Source: Branchiostoma floridae | Lineage: Eukaryota > Chordata > Leptocardii > Amphioxiformes > Branchiostomatidae | Assembly: GCF_000003815.2 (NCBI RefSeq) | Contig: NC_049980.1 | Coordinates: forward strand, 3,466,173 to 3,509,394 | Length of the DNA stretch: 43,222 bases | Direction of reading: 5' to 3' | Shown here: piece after piece, positions 33,865-43,222 of the stretch | How the letters are laid out: each line of letters starts with the position of its first letter | How positions within the stretch are numbered: the first letter of the stretch is position 1 | The notes under the pieces: model-generated | The model's input: the letters and a program-made list of their open reading frames with translations, nothing else | Told to the model about the DNA's origin: nothing | Databases searched by the model: none | Program-made: the position numbers and the translations under genes

Positions 33865-34572
33865 GCGCAGATATAGTAGTAGTCGGAAAAATTACACGAG
33901 CGCAGATATATAGTAGTAGTCGGAAAAATTACACGAGCGCAGATATATAGTAGTAGTCGGAAAAATTACACGAGCGCAGATATATAGTAGTAGTTGGAAA
34001 AATTACACGGGCGCAGATATATAGTAGTAGTCGGAAAAATTACACGGGCGCAGATATATAGTAGTAGTCGGAAAAATTACACGGGCGCAGATACGTAGTA
34101 GTAGTCGGAAAAATTACACGAGCGCAGATATATAGTAGTAGTTGGAAAAATTACACGGGCGCAGATACATAGTAGTAGTCGGAAAAATTACACGGGCGCA
34201 GCTATATAGTAGTAGTCGGACAAATTACACGGGCGCAGGTACATAGTAGTAGTCGGAAAAATTACACGGGCGCAGATATATAGTAGTAGTCGGACAAATT
34301 ACACGGGCTATATAGTAGTAGTCGGAAAAATTACACGGGCGCAGATACATAGTAGTAGTCGGAAAAATTACATGGGCGCAGATATATAGTAGTAGTCGGA
34401 CAAATCACACGGGCGCAGATATATAGTAGTAGTGGGGAAAATTACACGGGCGCAGATACATAGTAGTAGTCGGACAAATTACACGGGCGCAGATGTATAG
34501 TAGTAGTCGGAAAATTTACACGGGCGCAGATATATAGTAGTAGTCGGAAAAATTACACGGGCGCAGATATAA
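33865..34572. repeat. 37-bp minisatellite, about 19 copies
   Basis: Unit CGCAGATATATAGTAGTAGT plus CGGAAAAATTACACGGG, with sparse substitutions (ATATAT/ATACAT, CGGACAAATT, ACGAGC/ACGGGC). No spacers, so not a CRISPR array. Confidence 0.95.
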
Positions 34573-34640
34573 AGTACGAGGGGTGATCAGAAAGTTCTCG
34601 GCCTCACCCAGAAATAATAAGCACAACTCAAATATTGAGG
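34573..34640 (+). mobile_element. Possible mariner-like terminus
   Basis: TACGAGGGGTGATCAGAAAG and TTCTCGGCCTCACC resemble mariner-type inverted ends (TACGAGG..GT...AAAGTT). No matching right end or transposase was found, so it is at most a truncated end. Confidence 0.35.
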
Positions 34641-34882
34641 CACAACTTCATAGTATGGTGCCTTTTATCAATATCCACCAAATTTCAAATCATTGCAGTC
34701 ATTACTTTACAGGCGTTCGTTTCTTGCAAATTAGAAGATAAGTGGCGAGAAAAAAGTGGTGTAAATTGTGATCAGTGGGTCGAGTTCCTCATGCCGTAAA
34801 TTAACAAAAGATATTGTCAAAATGTTTGACAATGATTCTCTTCCTATTTCAAGCAAAAAATTGGGTGTCTGACTTCCAGCAG

Positions 34883-35250
34883 CACAATTTGACCCGCACA
34901 CCTCATGTTAGGTCAATTGTCCACGTTTTTTCCTTCTCCCTTACCTAACATTACTGGGTGTCGCCTGCAAAGTAATGATCACAATAATTTGAAGTTTGGT
35001 ACATATTTATATAAGACTTTATATTTGACATCTATGCTTCGAAATCTGAGCTGTGCTTTTCGTTTCTCGGTAAAGCCGAGGACTTATTGATAACCCCGCG
35101 TACATGTATAACGTCTTGTATGAATGTGTACCAAAATTCAAATTATTGTGATCATTACGTTGCAGGCGACACCCAGGAACGTTAGGTAAGGGAAAACGAA
35201 AAAAATAATGGACAATTGATCCGCCACCTGAGGTGTGCGGGTCAAATTGT
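34883..35250. mobile_element. Fold-back MITE with ~130-bp arms
   Basis: ACAATTTGACCCGCACACCT at the left and its inverse at the right. Pairing continues through TTACCTAACATTACTGGGTG, TCGCCTGCAAAGTAATGATC and ACAATAATTTGAAGTTTGGT. The spacer is about 100 bp. No clear target duplication. Confidence 0.85.
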
Positions 35251-35724
35251 CTGATTAGTGCTAATATTGGTGCAAAGATTTAAATCACAAAGCAAGACTA
35301 GTACTTATAGCACTTACAGGCTGGAAGCGCCCAAGAGTAAGACAAAAGAGTTTTTAAACAATAAACACGAAATGCTGGTCAGATCGACTTTCTTATCTGC
35401 GTGTTCATTTCACATATCACTGAAGTCCACAAACTTACGTCTGTAGTTCCGAAGAAAGCTGCTATGGGGACAAATATTTAGCTATCAGATTCACTGTCCA
35501 TAATATAGTCTGGATGCTACTGGCATACGTCATCCCGGTAAACTAACTAGAAGGACACCCAGGTTAGACTTAAGCGAGGAACATTTGGCAAAACAGCATA
35601 TTTGCGCCACACACACACTACATGCACCAATCGTCCCAACGTGGACTTAATACGTAAGCCACTGATTTCGTTCGAAAGATGGTAAAGTCTGTCCCCGAAT
35701 AAAATAGATTAATACATTAATAAA
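35251..35724. other. Intergenic DNA, no gene seen
   Basis: AT-rich, with a CTGTAGTTCCGAAGAAAGCT phrase near 35440 resembling the GCAGTTCCAAACAAGCCGCT phrase of the neighbouring repeat. Confidence 0.4.
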
Positions 35725-37094
35725 ACTAGAGTTCCACGAACACATACCTTTGCCAAATAAACCAGGTTTGTTATGTAGAATTATGTCTGTAGACGTAAAT
35801 GTGTTACTCATTACATTTTATTTTATATGCCCGGAGTTGGTTCATAACATTTCGCCATTGCTTATACAAATTAGATCCCTATTTACATAATGATATTAAA
35901 TTGTATCAAGCATCACTTAAGCTATCAGCATACCAAAAATCATGATGATCCTTTCAGCCCTTCTTGACTTATTCTCTTTCAAATTAGGAAACTAAACCGG
36001 CTCCTGCAGTTCAAGAAAAGATGTTACCGGACCCAAACATACACATCTTAGTCTCAGCCATCTTTCTCAGTTCCATATGTGTCAAGTTTGAAAGTCCTAT
36101 CACGGAATGCAGTGGATTTATCAACTTTCCGCATTAATTATGCAAATTGTTAATTTATATAATTAGTATCTCATTATGTAAGTTTTTACTTAGGATATCT
36201 ACATACCAAAAATCATGACGATCCGTCAACATGTTCATATTTTGCCATTAATTATGCAAATGAGATCATCATCTGCATAATTAATATGTATAAATATTTC
36301 TTTCTTTCTCAGCTACAATTGTGACAAGTTTGAAAGTCCTTTAAAGGAATGCAGTGGATTTACAAACTTTCCTCATTAATTATGCAAATTAGCTGTTGAT
36401 TTGCATAATTTGAATTCCATCATGTAAGTCTTCCCATTGGCTATCTACATACAAAAAATCATGACGATCCGTCAACGCGTTTATATTTTCTCATTAATTA
36501 TGCAAATGAGGTCGTCATTTGCATAATTAATATGGATTGATTTTTTTCTCTTTCTCATCTATATATGTGACAAGTTTGAAAGTCCTATCATGAAATGCAG
36601 CGGATTTATAAACTTTCCTCATTAATTATGTAAATTAGTTGCTGATTTGCATGATTAGTATTCCATAATGTACATTGTTACTTGGGCTACCTACATACCA
36701 AAAATCATGACGATCCATAAACACGTTCTCGAGTTTTTCTCGTCCAAAGTTTGAAAGGAAATCGGCGACTGCAGTTCCAAACAAGCCGCTAGGGGGTCCA
36801 AACTTATAGTACTTACTCTCTGCCCCAAGGGCTATCTACCACTCAAAAATCATAACCACAGCATGTCCAGAAGACGAGATATCAAAAATTGATATTCTGC
36901 TGCAGTACCGTAGCAAGCCGCTAGGGGGCCCATTATCGAACTTGACCTTCGTTTTCCCGACCCCTACCCACCTACCAAATATCATCGGGATCCATCCAAG
37001 GCTTCTCGAGTTATGCTGTTAACACACACACAGACACACACACAGACACACAAGCCTAAAACATAACCTTAGCCATTCTGGCAAAGGTAACTAG
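35725..37094 (+). repeat. Large dispersed repeat with ~245-bp internal modules
   Basis: Begins ACTAGAGTTCCACGA...CATACCTTTGCCAAA and ends GGCAAAGGTAACTAG. Three internal modules (near 36080, 36325, 36569) share CAAGTTTGAAAGTCCT, ATGCAGTGGATTTA, AACTTTCCTCATTAATTATG and AAAAATCATGACGATCC. ATTAATTATGCAAATGA often faces its inverse TCATTTGCATAATTAAT. A CGCTAGGGGG phrase appears twice, then an ACACAG-rich run. Another copy begins at 43091. No protein frame. Confidence 0.7.
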
Positions 37095-39450
37095 ATTAGT
37101 CCAGCTTTAAGACACAATAAAATGAGCGATATATACTGACGGCTCTCTGAAAAACTAACAAAATCAAGATTGGGTCAGGAGGTATTCATGTAATGCTAAT
37201 AAGAGTAGTTGATAATGTAAACTTGGTCTACCTGGTCCCTGCCGTGCAAGAGCGATCACGATGTGCCTAGCGTCCGACGGTGTCAGACTGCAGCGATGTA
37301 TGAACGGAGGCGGGGGCAAGATTTATACTTTTCACACCGAAATTATGCAAATGTACAAAACTGGATGTTGCTCATTGATTGTGTGTGCAGTGGTAGTCAT
37401 ACAGTAGTCTGTAGTTCCGTAGTATTTGTCTGTTAATCAATCTGTTTTTAGGTTCGCTGTTTGGAAACTGTCAATTGCTGTTTTTCCATGAGTATTTTGT
37501 AGCGAACAAATATTAGACAATCCATGAGCAACAAAAGCCTAGACTAAGATAAAATCGAAGTATATCCAGTATACACATATCGGTAGTTCACTTTTATCCG
37601 CATGGTAACTTATATCCGGTGTTTTTAAACACGAGGTGTCAATGGATATCTAGTCGACGAACGTAGGTTCAAATTGCAATATTTTCATAAGTAGTCTGTG
37701 TAACACAAACTCCGCTGTCCAGGGCTCTAACTGGCCCCTCCCCGCGGAGTTTGTGCTCCACTAGCTATAACCTGGGGGAACTGTTGTAGAAAATACCAAC
37801 ACCAATGGCAAGCCAGGATTCTGGTCAAGCCCCCATTACCGTGGAAACCAGTATATTAGCATGTCTCCACCACCCAGACGGTGGGCGGGCTAGTTGCCTC
37901 TCCCGTTGTCTGTGCAGGCTGTGGTTCTCTGTGTGAAGGACCCATGGGAGCAGAGGCATGTTTGTGTTTAATAGGAAAACAACGTCTTGTGCCAGTTGTG
38001 GGGATTTCAAGAAACTTGAAGGAATCTTGGAGCGCAGACTTTCCTGGAACTATTATTTTGCCTGGTGGTGAGATTTTATGTGGCCAACAACGAAAGCTTG
38101 GCATAAAGTACATTTTTTAAAATCTATATAGGCAGAGAACTGCAGAAAAACAGTTGGTTAAAAAAAAAAATTCGCCATGTTGTTGTGACAGTTGAAGCCT
38201 GTCAACCTCCTTGGTCAAACTTCTCAGAACCATGATATGTCCCTCCTATAATGATTGACACATCAAAAGTTATGCCACTGGCACATCTACCTAAATGAAT
38301 GCTATTCTATGTATTGAAGGGTAATTTTCACATTAGTTCTTCGGTGTAGCGGTTGTTAAAAAAAGACATCATTTTATAATAGTAGAACTCTGTTCCCACC
38401 ATCAGTACAAGTGGCACAGATCAGAGAGATCAACTACAGATAAGAGGTGTGATGCTGTCAATCACCACATAGCAACCCACCCCAGTCCATAGCAACCAAA
38501 AGCCAGGCTCTGGTGGGCTCCCGGCAATTACATACATTATCCATATATGGAAAACCCAGTTCCCTTGACTAAGGGCTATTCTCTATCAAGCTGATAGTGG
38601 GCCGGCGGATGTTTGGCGGGCTGCTATAAGGCCAATTGTACTCCTCTGCCGGCTACAGTCCTTCCCCAGGTTATGTTACTGTCTTGCCACGGAGGAATCT
38701 GCTTGGAGAATAAGTTAAGTGCACAATTGGACTTCGACCACAAGAACCAACGGATATCGACAATACAATGCTGGGTTCTCCCCAGAACTTTTTAGAAAAG
38801 TGTAGGGGGTGGCAAAAATAACTTTCATGAAAATGGGTTCATTTTGCACGACAGATGATGTCAAATACTAAGTATAATGTATTATAGTGATTCCTTTGTT
38901 GTGAAGTGGCAAAACAACTACAGTGTTTTGATCATCGCCCATTCACAAGTTTTTGCAGACAATGCCGACTGGAAAAGTGATGCCGCTTGGCACAAATATC
39001 TGTGAATTTTCATTAATCCTAGCAAAACTATTCAAGAAAATAGGGAAGAAACCCACGAAATTTCAATAGTAGTATAGTGGAGCTGGGCTAAGAGTATAGT
39101 GGAGGGCCTCCATTATTCCAACCTCTGGGGAGGACTCTGCAATGGAATCTGCACAAAAAAAGAAGGGACGACATATTGTATTTCGACCAAGACAGGAGTG
39201 TTGGACCGAGTTGACCAGGATTTGGGCCAAAATTGATCAAGGTTTGGACCAACTTGACCTGGCTGAGTTGGTAATGGTCAGATAAAACAAATTTTAAAAG
39301 ACAGTTACTGTAAGATAAGTATGTTGTTCCCAAGAGAAACACACTTTACACCCAATTAACTCCCGTCGTAACAAAGGGAACCTTTCATAATTGGCTCGTT
39401 ACCATTGGTATCGTCAATCGTGTAGATTCCAATCTAATGAAGCTAGATGG
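37095..39450. other. Intergenic DNA, no convincing gene
   Basis: Mixed unique and repeat-like DNA. A + frame at 37881-38120 encodes a Cys/Gly-containing peptide (CAGCGSLCEGPMGAEACLC) but has no homology I recognise, no splice support and mediocre codon use. CAAACTCCGC...GCGGAGTTTG at 37710-37754 is a short inverted repeat. Confidence 0.35.
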
Positions 39451-39765
39451 TTTATTATCTCCATGAAAAATGGAGATATGGTTTTGGGTGTGTCTGTCTG
39501 TGTGTTTGTTTGTGTTTCCGGATATTTGTGGTCAGCATAACTCAAGAACCTCTGGATGGATTGCCATGATATTTGGTATGTGGGTAGGTGTTGGAAAGAC
39601 AAAGGTCAAGTTAATTTTGGGCCCCTGGTATGTGACCTTGGTACTGTAGCAGAATTTCCGTTTTTGTTGTTGTATCTTTTGACCTGGATGTGCTATGGTC
39701 TTAATTGTTTTGGTGGTAGATAGCAGCTGATAAAATAGTCACCTGTGAGTCTTGGCATTGAAGGT
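39450..39765 (-). repeat. Dispersed lancelet-type repeat
   Basis: Contains TCTCCATGAAAAATGGAGAT (hairpin), GTGTGTTTGTTTGTGTTTCC, CAGCATAACTC, TGATATTTGGTATGTGGGTA and GGTGGTAGATAGCAGCTGAT, phrases shared with 16503-16740. It appears to be the inverse orientation of the 35725-37094 family end. Confidence 0.55.
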
Positions 39766-40164
39766 ACCAGTATATGCAGCGCCCTACAGACAAATCAGAA
39801 TGGTTTTGTACCACATAAATAGTCAATTGGCCATTTAATCATACAATTTGATTGGTTTATATTACATGTGTATCACGCGGGTACGTAATATTCTTGATCA
39901 GACTGAGACATTGTAGTGTTTCATGGAATTCCTGTATAAACATTCCTCAACATCGGACTAAAATTCCAGTGGACACTAGCTTCACGTAGACAATTCTTTC
40001 AGACAGCACACAATACTACAAAATTAGGCTCGCCCCCGAGGCGTCGCCTAAAAAACAGCTACCAGAGGTCCAAAACGTACACCGCTTACTCTCTGTCCCA
40101 AATAATTAAAATAGAAAATAGCTTAACATTTTCTATAATGTCTAATACCAACACATATGACGTT

Positions 40165-40572
40165 TCTTTGCTAGTTTTTTATTATGTATGTATCGAGGTT
40201 TTTAAAAGGTTGTCGATTGTATTGGCTGTGGGCAGGAGACAACAAGGCATGCACATACGTAAACAGTAATCATCTAATGATGGGCGCCCACGTGCCCTTT
40301 CTCAAAAGTAATATCTTATGGGTGTACCCCAGAGATCATACTGGCAGCTTTCCCTAAGAAATTGGTCTACGAAAAACAAAGATGATAAACAAGGCACCAA
40401 TCTTGTTCTTTTATGAACAAGATTAAAACAACAGGTCGCTACTTGCGTGCCCTTATGTTTAACAGTTAAAAAAACGTTGTCAGACTAATCATAGTACAAC
40501 TATATTTGCCATATGTATAAGTCTTTGCTGTAAAAGACTGCACACTAACTGCCTGCTCTGTATTGTGTAAAA
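40165..40572 (+). promoter_or_regulatory. 5' flank of gene C, conserved with genes A and B
   Basis: Homologous in order to 19330-19697, and more weakly to 13190-13562. CAGACTAATCATAGTACAAC, GCTGTAAAAGACTG and GTGTAAAAATG lead into the start codon. It is a candidate shared promoter, inferred from conservation only. Confidence 0.5.
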
Positions 40573-40843
40573 ATGTCTGGACAAGTGAAGCCTGGCCGTA
40601 CGGCAGTTGCAGGGTCCGGCGGTGGGTCAACCAGCGAGCCGCCGCGCCAACCCCCTTCTGTCCACCAGGGTGGCGCGAGCGGCGGTGTAGACCACACTTA
40701 CGAAAACTGGCAAGAAGAGGTCGCCGAACTAGAAGCGTCTTCACACGAGTACGAAGAAGCCGTGTCCCCTCCGCCCGGGGTTTGCGTCGAGGACTTCAGA
40801 CGTCGAGTCAACCGATGCAAAGCGACAACAGACGCGGCCACAG
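40573..40843 (+). CDS. Gene C exon 1: cytoplasmic tail
   Basis: ATG in AAAATGTCTGG context identical to gene A, donor GTATGG, phase 1. Proline-rich PPRQPPSVH and YENW motifs conserved. Confidence 0.82.
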
Positions 40844-42858
40844 GTATGGGTGCACAAAAATCATTTCTTGGTCTTAGCATTCACCTGTCGGGGTATACGT
40901 CGATGAGTCATGTGCGTACAATGGGATCATGGCAAGAAATGTCAATTTCGACGTGTAAAGGTAGAAACATAGTTCCATAGCTTTTTGTAGGCCATGGGAA
41001 AAGTGGGTTGCTATTCACTGTGTCTAGGGTACAGAGTTGGGAGGCGGAGCATATTTCTATCTCTCTTTCCACCGCGTTTTACATCCTCAACCGAAGTCAG
41101 GTACCCATTTTTACACCTAGGGAGATTGAAGAAAGTAAGGATACGTACCATAGGCGAGGTTTTACGTGCTCGTGGCGTGGCTCCCCTCAAACATGGGACC
41201 TCCATTTAACGTCCTATTCGACGGACGTACCTAAAAGATTCTAGCTACCCATTTTTACACCTGAGTTGTGTAACATAGGTGGCATTTCAGGCGGTGCGAA
41301 CCCAGGACCTCTGGCTTCTCGGCCAAACACCCGAAACGTTGCGCCAACACGTCGACAAATATATAAGGTTGCATAGATTTCATTGCTTCCTTTTTAAATA
41401 TTCTAGTTTGATTTGTGTCATTGGCTATGTCCAGCAACGGGCACGCCTATAGCCTCATTTGTGGCTTTTCGCGAGCGCTATGTTTTTCTGTAGTGGAGCG
41501 CTGATTTGCGATAACAATATGTGTTATGCCAGGATTTTATGTCGTTAAGTTTAGTCTCTACCAGACTCCGGATCGCTGGAAAATCGTAGAAATGGAACAA
41601 ATAGAGAGGAATATAACCGACCAGGGAACAGCTCGCGATCCTAGGATCCGTCGATCGCGTGCTGTTCCCTGGCCGGTTATATTCCTCTGGCCGGCTTACT
41701 CCTCTATTTGTTCCATTTCTACGATTTTCCAGCGATCTGGAATCTGGTAGAGACTACGTTAAGTTCATGTCTGCGCCCTTCTAGCTCGCCCTAAAACAGC
41801 AAATTTAGGGCATTTGTGGGACAGTCGTAGATGTATCGTATAGAATTTTGTCTTGTGGCGCAAAATGATGTCGTATGTCCAGAACATTTCAATTCTTCTT
41901 TTTAAAAAGAATCAATGTAGCATTTTAGCATTTAAATATTCGTTATTTCACGGACTGAATATGGTGATAGCATGGGGGTCTACCATTGAATGTTTTTGTT
42001 TCATGAATTTGACCCGCCCACTCCACCAACTACGGTAATGTTGGGGTAAAGGTTATGGTGTCAGCATCTGACCGAGACAACTAGGGGTTTGAATCCTAGG
42101 TTGGGTCTTAGGTTTTACTCCACTTTACTTACTGTAAAATCCGAGAACCAAGACATGGGTGTGGCCTAATCATAACGATCAATACTTTTCATACATTGTT
42201 TCCACATTGGGAAAAATTGTGTCTTTTGATAAAAAAAATGTGATAGCACCCCTCTTTCGCATTGTTTCAGTAGGAAGAGTATCAAGGTTAAATAAAGGTT
42301 GAATAAAGGTTACAAATATCTGTGGACTGGGTTAAGTACTACCATAAAGGTAATCCCTATTGTTTGCCTCGGTATTTTCTAAAATTTGGACACTGGTGGG
42401 TCCTCTGTGGTGAGCAATCGATTTATGACACCCAATCATACTTAACTATACATTGCAAGGATGTGTGAATTGCTTTCTTCCTAGCTCACTGACCCATTTT
42501 CAAATGTTACCCCAAATGCTAGAAATATAACATTATTTTCCAAATATCAACTGCAAATCTCGTAGACAAACAATTACGAAGGTAAATGATCATCATCGTC
42601 ATATCGTTCCGTGCCAATGACGACGTCTACTAAATCTCGGTGACTTAGCTATAGAATGGAATAAGAATTTTAATGAGAATTTTAAATTTGTTGACAGACA
42701 CCGTCGAGTCGACTGAGCAAAGCGGTCGCCGTCCTTTGTTTGACTTCATCCGAACCCACCGCCACTACTTCGCTGCTACCCTCGCGGTAGTGATCCTGGC
42801 CACTGTACAACTCGTCCTGTTCATGTATATCAATGTTCAGTTCATCAAACACAAAGAG
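40573..42858 (+). CDS. Gene C: paralogue of gene A, first two exons, runs off the window
   Basis: Exon 1 (40573-40843, 271 bases as in gene A) encodes [41 protein letters not shown], a second acidic Tyr segment (SSHEYEEA) and a basic Cys-containing end. Exon 2 (42698-42858) encodes RRPLFDFIRTHRHYFAAT, then a single TM helix LAVVILATVQLVLFMYI, ending HKE. Phases 1 and 0 match gene A. No signal peptide precedes the helix, so a type II orientation is predicted. The neck and any collagen exon would lie beyond 43222. Confidence 0.78.
41275..41350 (-). mobile_element. tRNA-derived SINE head
   Basis: On the minus strand GTGTTGGCGCAACGTTTCGG, GTGTTTGGCCGAGAAGCC, then GGTCCTGGGTTCGCACC give an A-box-like and a good B-box-like sequence at tRNA spacing. 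No closing acceptor stem, so a SINE head or tRNA relic in intron 1 of gene C. Confidence 0.55.
41549..41758. mobile_element. TTAA-flanked fold-back MITE, 210 bp
   Basis: Arms of ~90 bp (TAGTCTCTACCAGACTCCGG, ATCGCTGGAAAATCGTAGAA, ATGGAACAAATAGAG, GAATATAACCG) inverted around ATCCTAGGATCCGTCGATCG. TTAA at 41545-41548 and 41759-41762. The whole element is essentially a hairpin. Intron 1 of gene C. Confidence 0.9.
42040..42115 (+). mobile_element. Possible tRNA-like SINE head
   Basis: GGTTATGGTGTCAGCATCTG followed by AGGGGTTTGAATCCTAGG, the latter close to a polymerase III B box. The A box is weak, and no tail or target duplication is seen. Confidence 0.35.
42140..42697. other. End of gene C intron 1, no other feature
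   Basis: AT-rich. A small GGTTAAATAAAGGTTGAATA direct duplication lies near 42285-42312. Confidence 0.4.
42698..42858 (+). CDS. Gene C exon 2: transmembrane helix
   Basis: Acceptor GTTGACAG, donor GTAAAT, 161 bases. 24 bases longer than gene A exon 2, the extra lying N-terminal to the HRH motif (DTVESTEQSG). Confidence 0.82.
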
Positions 42859-42961
42859 GTAAATATTATTCTCATAACAAATGATCGATCCGTTGTTACT
42901 GGTGTCCTGAAATCTATATAAACAAATGAGAAACTGGGAAATGTCTAAACTATGCATCACT

Positions 42962-43222
42962 TAGGCTATGTTGATTAGATTATATAGGTGATATCATATG
43001 TGAGCCCTAAAACGTGTGCGAGCGTGCATGCAAAAACTGTCTTCATCATGAAGTGGTCAGGGAGCTTAAACAAATGTATTATATACCGTACAACTAGAGT
43101 TCCACGACTTCATACGGGGACATACCTTCGCCAAATGCGGTTTTAAACTTTATGACTGTTGTATCTGTTTCTCACTATTTATGCAAATAACGTCCTTTCA
43201 TTACATCAATTGCATTAATTGA
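42962..43222 (+). repeat. Dispersed repeats in gene C intron 2, cut by the window edge
   Basis: 42962-43000 matches the TTAGGCTATGTTGATT family also at 33674. From 43091, ACTAGAGTTCCACGACTTCA and ACATACCTTCGCCAAATG match the left end of the 35725-37094 repeat, with ATTTATGCAAATAACGTC downstream. Confidence 0.6.

Noticed and set aside
33865-34572. Regular 37-bp repeats resembling a CRISPR array
   Set aside because: Units are directly contiguous with no unique spacers, and the setting is a eukaryotic intergenic region. It is a minisatellite.
34573-34880. Complete mariner element
   Set aside because: Only one end-like sequence is seen. No transposase frame and no matching inverted end are found.
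37881-38120. 79-codon Cys/Gly-containing frame
   Set aside because: No recognisable domain, splice sites or conservation evidence. It may be part of an old repeat.

Overview
The window is eukaryotic, intron-rich and crowded with small transposable elements. The architecture fits an invertebrate deuterostome, most likely a lancelet (Branchiostoma): short GT-AG introns, a CD73-type gene with symmetrical exons, many TTAA-flanked MITEs, LINE 3' ends with TTCA tails, tRNA-derived SINEs and a collagen-like receptor family. The organism is inferred from style, not from a database match.

Left part (1-10734, + strand). The last coding exon of an unidentified charged protein ends at 124. A 21-bp tandem array follows, then ten exons (1685-10734) of an ecto-5'-nucleotidase (NT5E/CD73 type). 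These encode the end of the metallophosphatase domain, the whole substrate-binding domain and, unlike vertebrate CD73, a C-terminal transmembrane helix with a basic cytoplasmic tail. Exons for the first ~190 residues are not seen. The introns hold a 37-bp minisatellite, two TTAA-flanked MITEs sharing one TTAA, a SINE with 15-bp target duplications, and microsatellites.

Middle part (10735-21956). A MITE/LINE-rich spacer leads into gene A (13563 to a gap at 18309). It encodes a predicted type II membrane protein: a cytoplasmic tail with a YEN motif and a proline-rich segment, one TM helix, then 50 uninterrupted Gly-X-Y triplets. Its first intron carries a 1.5-kb fold-back element. A dead partial copy (gene B, 19698-19763) follows, with a LINE insertion in its 5' flank and a 1.2-kb repeat just after it. 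A third, better preserved copy (gene C) begins at 40573 and runs off the window.

Minus-strand gene (32023 to 21957). Ten exons in perfect phase encode a 738-residue protein: a mitochondrial-type leader, a CitE/CLYBL-like aldolase domain, a MaoC-like hot-dog domain and a further ~220-residue hot-dog-like C-terminal region. A CitE-like lyase joined to MaoC-like domains resembles the separate Ccl and Ich enzymes of bacterial itaconate breakdown, and this is the best candidate here for an undescribed system. Its introns contain MITEs, a decayed LINE and strong palindromes.

Right part (32111-43222). It holds the second copy of the 1.2-kb repeat, a MITE interrupted by a 100-N gap, a 19-copy 37-bp minisatellite, large inverted repeats, an AT-rich dispersed repeat full of ATGCAAAT palindromes, and gene C. 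No bacterial-type operons, CRISPR arrays or functional tRNA/rRNA genes are seen.
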